A stretch of 13,505 nucleotides of DNA from Firmicutes bacterium UBA1426 (GTDB lineage: Bacteria > Bacillota > Clostridia > Peptostreptococcales > Anaerovoracaceae), in assembly GCA_002329675.1 (NCBI GenBank), contig DCUA01000166.1, positions 10,311-23,815 of the forward strand. Direction: 5' to 3'. Below the pieces are notes generated by a model. The model made no database searches. It had not been told where the DNA came from and saw only the letters and a program-made list of their open reading frames with translations. Of this stretch, positions 9,321-13,505 are shown one piece after another; positions within the stretch are counted from its first letter, which is position 1, and each line of letters begins with the position of its first letter. The translations under genes and the position numbers were made by a program.

Positions 9321-9354
9321 AATATAGTATATACCTTATTCGTGTAAAGTGCAA
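9321..9354 (-). promoter_or_regulatory. Predicted sigma-A-type promoter of the GNAT-glg operon
   Basis: On the minus strand TTGCAC (9354-9349) is separated by 17 bases from TATACT (9331-9326), which matches the -35 and -10 consensus well. A second reading is TTTACA (9348-9343) and TATATT (9326-9321) with a 16-base spacer. The -35 lies within the last codons of the upstream radical SAM gene (stop at 9336-9338), and no terminator is visible in between. The first start codon follows about 36 bases downstream of the -10. Activity is inferred from sequence only. Confidence 0.65.
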
Positions 9355-10697
9355 TGGCGGTCTGCCTCATTCCAGAGCCTGCCGGCGGTTTCTGCCCAGG
9401 ATCCGGCTGCTTCCCGGCACTTATTACACAAATCCCGCACATCTTCGGGATCTTTCAAATCTGTGGAATAAGAATTGCTTTCTAAAACCATTTTCTGCAG
9501 CATATCCGTATTATCCAATAAAGGGCAAGGCTGAAGCATATTTGCATTAAAGGGCTGATATTTCCTGTATGCCTGGAACAACGGAGCTTTGTAAGCATCG
9601 AGCAGCGTGTTATTATGGATATTCGTGTCCGAATAATGTATGAAAGCACAGGGCTCGATATCGCCGTTGGCATTGATATGCAGATAACATCTGCCCCCGG
9701 CGATGCATCCATCCACATATTCGCCGTCATTCCAAAAGTCCATGGTAAAGATAGGCTTTGATTGGCGGAACTTCCTGACCTGATGGTACATAAATTCCCT
9801 CTGATCTGCTGTAACCATGAGGTCGGGCACTGCATCCACACCAACGGGCATATAGGTAAAGAGCCAGGTGAACAGGCATCCTTGCTCCAGCAGGAAATCA
9901 AAGAATGCTTCACTGCCTATAGTCTCTGTATTTTGCCTGGTATAGCAACAGGAAGCCCCGAATGGCAGCCTTTTTTCTCTCAATACCTTCATGGCTCTCA
10001 TGATGGCTTGAAAAGTACCTTTCCCTCTTCGGGCGTCCGTGTCGTCTTCAAACCCTTCCAGACTGATTGCGGGTATAAAGTTTTTCACTCGCAGCATTTC
10101 TTCGGCAAAGGCTTCATCGATGAGAGTTCCGTTTGTAAAGGCCATAAACTGACAGTCATCATGCTTTTCACAGAGCTTTATCACATCTCCTTTTCGGACC
10201 AGCGGTTCACCTCCTGTAAAAATGTACATATAGGTGCCCATTTCCTTTCCTTGCCGGACGATACGATCAAGGGTTTCAAATGACATGCTGGTCTTGGTAT
10301 CGTATTCAGAGGCCCAGCAGCCTATGCACTTCAGATTGCACGATGCTGTCGGGTCTAAAAGGATCGCCCAGGGGACATTGCATTGGTTTTGTCTGGCAAC
10401 CTCGAGCCTTTTCGTCTTTCCTAAGATATTGCTGTATACAATGAAGTTGGTGAAGAACTTTTTAATAACACTCAGATCTATCGTGTTCCATATGTTGATT
10501 ATGTACTGGTTCCAGTTGTTCCCAGGTTGCAGGACGGTTCTTTTCACTACATTTAGTTCTTTCTTAATGTTGCCGTTGATATCAAACTTTTCAGCCCAGT
10601 CGACAAGTTTCGGAAGATTCCTTTCGATATCCCTATCCAGATAATCGAGGGCGATATCAAGTCCCTTTGCTACTGCGATTTCCTTTAACGTTTTCAT
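9336..10697 (-). CDS. Radical SAM protein with SPASM-like C-terminal domain, substrate unknown
   Basis: This 453-residue protein carries the radical SAM cluster motif C-x3-C-x2-C (Cys120, 124, 127; CNLKCIGC) and the SAM-contacting GGEP (162-165). A C-terminal set of cysteines (331, 337, 350, 391, 424, 427, the last two as CNKC) with GRCYLHINANGDIEPC in the middle resembles a SPASM domain that would bind auxiliary Fe-S clusters. The first about 105 residues lack cysteines of the cluster type except Cys106, look helical and are not recognised. The ATG at 10697 has AAAGGAGG 7 bases upstream; the upstream TTG 10742 and ATG 10715 do not have such sites. SPASM enzymes often modify peptides or mature enzymes, but no small precursor peptide gene was found next to it. 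No function is assigned. Confidence 0.87.
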   Translation of the reverse strand: MKTLKEIAVAKGLDIALDYLDRDIERNLPKLVDWAEKFDINGNIKKELNVVKRTVLQPGNNWNQYIINIWNTIDLSVIKKFFTNFIVYSNILGKTKRLEVARQNQCNVPWAILLDPTASCNLKCIGCWASEYDTKTSMSFETLDRIVRQGKEMGTYMYIFTGGEPLVRKGDVIKLCEKHDDCQFMAFTNGTLIDEAFAEEMLRVKNFIPAISLEGFEDDTDARRGKGTFQAIMRAMKVLREKRLPFGASCCYTRQNTETIGSEAFFDFLLEQGCLFTWLFTYMPVGVDAVPDLMVTADQREFMYHQVRKFRQSKPIFTMDFWNDGEYVDGCIAGGRCYLHINANGDIEPCAFIHYSDTNIHNNTLLDAYKAPLFQAYRKYQPFNANMLQPCPLLDNTDMLQKMVLESNSYSTDLKDPEDVRDLCNKCREAAGSWAETAGRLWNEADRHCTLHE

Positions 10698-10704
10698 GAT
10701 ACAA

Positions 10705-10712
10705 CCTCCTTT
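10705..10712 (-). promoter_or_regulatory. Ribosome binding site deciding the radical SAM gene start
   Basis: The minus strand has AAAGGAGG followed by 7 bases and ATG at 10697. An upstream in-frame ATG at 10715 overlaps this site, so it cannot use it. The 8-base string GAAAGGAG here is complementary to a segment of the hairpin at 10741-10768. Confidence 0.85.
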
Positions 10713-10740
10713 CATGGCTAAGGTATCATTTCCGCATTGC

Positions 10741-10768
10741 AACGAGGCGAAAGGAGTTTCACCTCGTT
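10741..10768 (-). promoter_or_regulatory. Strong hairpin upstream of the radical SAM gene
   Basis: In a minus-strand transcript, AACGAGGUGAAA and UUUCGCCUCGUU form a 12-base-pair stem around a CUCC loop. One pair is G-U; in the plus-strand transcript that position would be a C-A mismatch, so the structure fits minus-strand RNA. It lies about 105 bases after the thiN stop and 44 bases before the radical SAM ATG. The bases after it (GCAATGCGG) contain no T-run, so it is not a standard intrinsic terminator. It may be a leader element or a processing signal. Confidence 0.5.
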
Positions 10769-10803
10769 ATATCTATGAAAATATTCGCGTAACTATGACA
10801 GCC

Positions 10804-10846
10804 GCAAACACAGGTTCCTGCTCCCTTATGTTGCAAAACCTGTTGC
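10804..10846. repeat. Imperfect inverted repeat in the thiN / radical SAM spacer
   Basis: ACAGGTT at 10810-10816 is repeated inverted as AACCTGT at 10837-10843. The match can be read as GCAA plus CAGGTT against AACCTGTTGC, ten pairs with a three-base bulge and a loop of about 20 bases. It could be an operator, an RNA structure or chance. A weak promoter candidate for the radical SAM gene (TTGCGG 10807-10802, N18, TATTTT 10783-10778) overlaps its edge. Confidence 0.35.
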
Positions 10847-10872
10847 TCAGATTACTAAATTGTTTCTATCCA

Positions 10873-11517
10873 TTAACCGGACAAGATTTTATTATGAAAA
10901 ACTGCCAGAATACCCGAGTCTACTGAAATGTGATTTTCTTTTTCCACCAGCTCATTGGAAATACCAATGGGAAACTCCGGCTCCAGCACAGCATTTTCCA
11001 ATGGGTATTTGAAACCGGTCAGCGTAAGACCCGTAACTGTCTCTCCCATGGGAAATATGGAAACGGTGTCTCCGATCCTTCCCGGTAAAACAAGTTGGTC
11101 TCTGACTATATAAATAGTTGATCCCTGTTCGTCAAAGATAAGGTTCATTCCTCTCTTGACAAAGGATATGGCACCGAACAAATTGGCTAAGGTGTGATCG
11201 AGCCGTCCGCCTGTTCCACCCCATATGGTGATGTCATTCCTATGGTTTTCTTCGGCAACCTGCAATGCTAAAAAGGTGTCAGTGAAGTCTTTTTCCGGTG
11301 GATGACGATAGAATTTAACCTGATTCTGCTCCATAAAAAGAAGGTCGTCGGGATTAATAGAATCCATGTCACCGACCAGAATGTGGGGCATGATTCCAAA
11401 CTCTCTTGCTTTTGCGGCTGCTCCATCAGCACAGATGATGTGCTCAAAGTTCGCTTTTTGAAGAACATACCAACGAGAGTCGCCATATTCTCCATTTGAC
11501 ATGATAAGAGAAGACAT
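10873..11517 (-). CDS. thiN: Thiamine pyrophosphokinase
   Basis: This 214-residue cytoplasmic enzyme transfers pyrophosphate from ATP to thiamine, giving thiamine pyrophosphate. Family motifs are intact: ADGA (30-33), the acidic GDMDS (49-53), KDFTD (76-80) and GGRLDHTLAN (103-112), followed by the beta-rich thiamine-binding C-terminal half. Length matches single-domain bacterial ThiN. I chose the ATG at 11517, preceded by GTGGTGAT; the upstream in-frame TTG 11544 has no ribosome site. In Bacillota thiN often sits at the end of the rpe-rsgA cluster, but here it stands alone behind its own promoter, divergent from the leuD-like gene. No TPP riboswitch is visible in the short leader. Confidence 0.93.
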   Translation of the reverse strand: MSSLIMSNGEYGDSRWYVLQKANFEHIICADGAAAKAREFGIMPHILVGDMDSINPDDLLFMEQNQVKFYRHPPEKDFTDTFLALQVAEENHRNDITIWGGTGGRLDHTLANLFGAISFVKRGMNLIFDEQGSTIYIVRDQLVLPGRIGDTVSIFPMGETVTGLTLTGFKYPLENAVLEPEFPIGISNELVEKENHISVDSGILAVFHNKILSG

Positions 11518-11568
11518 AGTATCACCACGTTTGAAAATATGCAAAGTCAGATACAGTTTCTACTATTG

Positions 11569-11596
11569 ATTATAGCACTTTCCAATTTCTGCGCAA
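11569..11596 (-). promoter_or_regulatory. Predicted promoter of thiN (extended -10)
   Basis: On the minus strand TTGCGC (11596-11591), a 16-base spacer and a perfect TATAAT (11574-11569) are seen. The -10 is preceded by TGC, making an extended -10 element. It lies about 50 bases upstream of the thiN ATG. The leader is too short for a riboswitch. Confidence 0.65.
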
Positions 11597-11645
11597 CCGC
11601 AATTCCATTCGTGCTTTTCTTTGAAATCGGCTTTTGCACTAGTGG

Positions 11646-11674
11646 TTTAATATTTGTGTGATATAGTGTATAAT
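11646..11674 (+). promoter_or_regulatory. Predicted promoter of the leuD-leuC operon
   Basis: A perfect TATAAT (11669-11674) lies 40 bases before the leuD ATG. The -35 candidate at 17-base spacing is TTTAAT (11646-11651), a weak match. The 8-base palindrome CACTAGTG (11637-11644) lies directly upstream of the -35 and could be an operator half. The leader has no room for a T-box or leader peptide. Confidence 0.55.
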
Positions 11675-11714
11675 CCATTTCAAACCAATGATCAAGATAT
11701 GTAAGGGAGATATT

Positions 11715-12200
11715 ATGGACAGAGCTAAAGTCTGGAAGTTTGAGCATAATGTAGACACGGATCAGATCATTCCATCTCAATACCTGCTGCTTCCAAGCAT
11801 CGATGAGATGAAGGCCTATGCCTTTGAGCCCCTCATCAAGGAGTTTGCAGGCCAGGTTCAGGCAGGAGATGTAATAGTTGCCGGTGAGAATTTCGGTTGC
11901 GGCTCCTCCAGAGAGCAAGCACCGAGAGTACTAAAGGAATTAGGAGTTAAGGCTGTTATTGCCGGGTCTTTTGCACGGATCTTCTTTCGGAATGCCATCA
12001 ACATCGGTCTGCCTGCCATCATCTGCAAGGAGGCGTACGATGCTATTCAGCAAGGTGATGTTGTTGAACTGGACCTCGCGGAAGGCACCATAAAAATCGG
12101 CGACCGAACTTTGGAGTGTACAAAACTCCCCCCCTATATGCAGAAGATCCTCAACGAGGGTGGTCTGATAGAGTTTTTGAACAAGGAGGATGCAAAATAA
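11715..12200 (+). CDS. leuD: 3-isopropylmalate dehydratase-type small subunit (LeuD/DmdB family)
   Basis: This 161-residue protein is the swivelling small subunit of an aconitase-type hydro-lyase. NVDTDQIIPSQYL (12-24) and GENFGCGSSREQAP (57-70) are family signatures. The short length fits the LeuD class of Clostridia and archaea. It would pair with the large subunit encoded next to it to isomerise 2- and 3-isopropylmalate, or hydrate a related unsaturated acid. Substrate choice in this family depends on the loop following IIP, which here reads SQYLLLPS. I chose ATG 11715 because GGGAG lies 5 bases upstream; the in-frame ATG at 11688 has no site. The stop overlaps the leuC start. A second small subunit follows leuC, so it is unclear which one is the leucine enzyme; DmdB (dimethylmalate dehydratase) is an alternative. 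Confidence 0.82.
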   Translation: MDRAKVWKFEHNVDTDQIIPSQYLLLPSIDEMKAYAFEPLIKEFAGQVQAGDVIVAGENFGCGSSREQAPRVLKELGVKAVIAGSFARIFFRNAINIGLPAIICKEAYDAIQQGDVVELDLAEGTIKIGDRTLECTKLPPYMQKILNEGGLIEFLNKEDAK

Positions 12201-13444
12201 TGGGAATGACCATCAGTGAAAAAATCCTCGCAAAAGCCGCAGGCAGAGATCGGGTTTCCGCGGGAGAAATCCATACTGTTAACATTGATCATCTTATGAG
12301 CAATGACGGCACCACGCACCTGACCATAGATATGTTTAACACCATACTTAAAAAACCGCGAATAGCCGACAAAAATAAGTTGGTATTTATCATAGACCAC
12401 AATGTACCGGCAGACAATCCCAAAACAGCTGCGGCCCACAAAAAGATGCGAGACTTTGCAAGAGAGCATGAGATTGCTTTTTATGAGGGAAAAGGTGTCT
12501 GCCATCAAATCATGATGGAAGAGTATGTGCGCCCCGGGGAACTGATTTTTGGTGCCGACTCCCATACCTGTACGTACGGCGCACTTGGAGCTTTTGGCAC
12601 AGGTGTGGGAAACACCGATTTCCTCTACGCCATGGTTACAGGGAAATCCTGGGTCATGGTCCCCCACTCCCTGCGTTTTCATCTCACAGGAAAGTTTCAG
12701 GAAGGAGTCTATCCAAGGGACCTGATCCTGACGATCATAGGAGACATCGGTGCGGACGGCGCAACCTATAAGGTCATGGAATTTACCGGCGATGGTGCAA
12801 AGGCTATGAGCATAAATGAACGCATGGTTCTGACAAATATGGCTGTTGAGGCTGGAGCAAAGACCGGTATATTCCAGCCGGATGAAAAAACTGCAGAATA
12901 TCTTAAAGCCTGCGGTCGGGAACCAAAATATATACTTGAAAGCGACCCCGATGCCGTTTATGAAAGGGAATATTTTTATGACCTGAGCAAAATACGGCCG
13001 GTTGTAGCCAGGCCGGACAATGTGGATGATGTGGTCAGTGTGGATGAGGTCAAAAATGTTATCATTCACCAAGCCTTTATCGGGTCCTGCAACAGCGGGA
13101 GGATAGAGGAACTGAGAACTGCTGCATCCATTCTGAAAGGTCATAAGATCCATGAAGGGGTAAGGCTTCTCATTGCCCCTGCATCCAATACTGTATATCT
13201 TCAGGCCTTGCAAGAAGGACTTATGGACATCTTTATGGATGCGGGAGCCATGATAATGAACAGCAACTGCAGTGTATGCTGGGGCAGCTGCCAAGGAGTC
13301 ATCGGCGAAGGTGAAGTGCTTATTTCAACAGGCACCAGAAATTTCAAAGGCAGGGCCGGACATAAAGACTCCAAGGTCTATTTGGCTTCTGCGGCAACAG
13401 TGGCAGCTTCGGCTGTAACAGGTAAGATCGGAGGCCACCGATGA
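12200..13444 (+). CDS. leuC: 3-isopropylmalate dehydratase-type large subunit (LeuC/DmdA family)
   Basis: This 414-residue protein is the Fe-S large subunit of an aconitase-family hydro-lyase. GADSHTCTYGALGAFGTG (118-135) and GTRNFKGRAG (378-387) are typical, and the cluster ligands should be Cys297 (GSCNSGR), Cys357 and Cys360. The second ligand motif reads NCSVCWGSC where classic LeuC has a CGPC-type motif, and Cys364 is extra; GRAG replaces the usual GRMG. These suggest a side branch of the family, for example DmdA-like, though isopropylmalate remains possible. ATG 12200 overlaps the leuD stop (TAATG) and has AAGGAGG 10 bases upstream; ATG 12206 and the frame open from 12116 are less suitable. 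The stop overlaps the next start (ATGA), so all three genes form one operon. Confidence 0.85.
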   Translation: MGMTISEKILAKAAGRDRVSAGEIHTVNIDHLMSNDGTTHLTIDMFNTILKKPRIADKNKLVFIIDHNVPADNPKTAAAHKKMRDFAREHEIAFYEGKGVCHQIMMEEYVRPGELIFGADSHTCTYGALGAFGTGVGNTDFLYAMVTGKSWVMVPHSLRFHLTGKFQEGVYPRDLILTIIGDIGADGATYKVMEFTGDGAKAMSINERMVLTNMAVEAGAKTGIFQPDEKTAEYLKACGREPKYILESDPDAVYEREYFYDLSKIRPVVARPDNVDDVVSVDEVKNVIIHQAFIGSCNSGRIEELRTAASILKGHKIHEGVRLLIAPASNTVYLQALQEGLMDIFMDAGAMIMNSNCSVCWGSCQGVIGEGEVLISTGTRNFKGRAGHKDSKVYLASAATVAASAVTGKIGGHR

Positions 13445-13505
13445 AAATCGAAGGAAGGATCTGGGTATTAGGTGATGATATCGACACGGATATCATCATA
13501 CCCAC
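13441..13505 (+). CDS. Second LeuD-type small subunit, N-terminal fragment (cut by window edge)
   Basis: Only 21 full codons are present. They read MKIEGRIWVLGDDIDTDIIIP, of which the GDDIDTDIIIP portion is the diagnostic N-terminal signature of the aconitase-type small subunit. It differs clearly from the first small subunit at 11715 (FEHNVDTDQIIPSQ), so it is a paralogue and not a copy. The ATG overlaps the leuC stop (ATGA), and GGAGG lies 6 bases upstream, so translation is likely coupled to leuC. The rest of the gene, including the GCGSSREQ motif, is outside the window. Whether it forms an alternative complex with the same large subunit, or pairs with another large subunit further on, cannot be seen. 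Confidence 0.78.
   Translation, partial: MKIEGRIWVLGDDIDTDIIIP

Noticed and set aside
9762..10283. A 173-codon plus-strand frame opposite the radical SAM gene
   Set aside because: The other strand has the conserved motifs and ribosome site; this frame has neither.
10741..10768. The hairpin as an intrinsic terminator of thiN
   Set aside because: The stem is strong, but it is followed by GCAATGCGG and not by a T-run, on either strand.
11518..11714. TPP riboswitch or T-box leader in the thiN/leuD spacer
   Set aside because: The conserved cores of these elements are not visible, and both leaders after the predicted promoters are only about 40-50 bases.
12116..12199. An upstream extension of leuC starting inside leuD
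   Set aside because: The extension is out of frame with leuD and not family-like, while ATG 12200 has AAGGAGG and fits the MGMT-type N-terminus of the family.
12134..13294. A 386-codon open frame on the minus strand opposite leuC
   Set aside because: It lies antisense to a clearly conserved enzyme gene, shows no recognisable domain and no good ribosome binding site. It is a by-product of codon use in leuC.
1..13505. CRISPR array, insertion sequence, phage or defence system
   Set aside because: No spaced direct repeats, transposase, integrase, attachment site or defence-type gene was found. The window reads as continuous metabolic genes.

Overview
The window looks like chromosomal DNA of a Gram-positive anaerobe, most likely class Clostridia (Bacillota). 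The reasons are purine-rich GGAGG-type ribosome binding sites, some TTG starts, a two-subunit GlgC/GlgD ADP-glucose pyrophosphorylase, a glgBCDAP gene order like that of Bacillota, a ThiN-type thiamine pyrophosphokinase and a short LeuC/LeuD hydro-lyase pair. No mobile element, CRISPR array, rRNA or tRNA was found.

Region 1 (1-9360, minus strand) is a compact glycogen operon. In transcription order it holds a GNAT acetyltransferase, glgB, glgC, glgD, glgA, glgP and a GH13 alpha-amylase/glycosidase cut by the window edge. Genes overlap or are separated by at most 17 bases, and most have clear ribosome binding sites. GlgC and GlgD make ADP-glucose, GlgA elongates, GlgB branches, GlgP degrades to glucose-1-phosphate, and the GH13 enzyme probably trims the residual dextrins. 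Synthesis and breakdown are therefore co-transcribed. A good sigma-A-type promoter (TTGCAC-N17-TATACT) sits in front of the GNAT gene and begins inside the end of the upstream gene.

Region 2 (9336-11600, minus strand) holds a radical SAM protein with a SPASM-like cysteine-rich C-terminus and no assigned substrate, preceded by a 175-base spacer with two inverted repeats, and then a thiamine pyrophosphokinase gene (thiN).

Region 3 (11640-13505, plus strand) is divergent from thiN. It holds an isopropylmalate-dehydratase-type small subunit, its large subunit, and the start of a second, different small subunit. The arrangement small-large-small, and an altered cysteine motif in the large subunit (CSVC plus an extra Cys instead of the usual CGPC), make the substrate uncertain: it could be leucine biosynthesis or a related hydro-lyase such as the DmdAB type.

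Most of the window is ordinary metabolism. The points worth a second look are the small-large-small hydro-lyase locus, the unassigned radical SAM protein and the strong hairpin in front of it, whose 3' half can pair with that gene's ribosome binding site.
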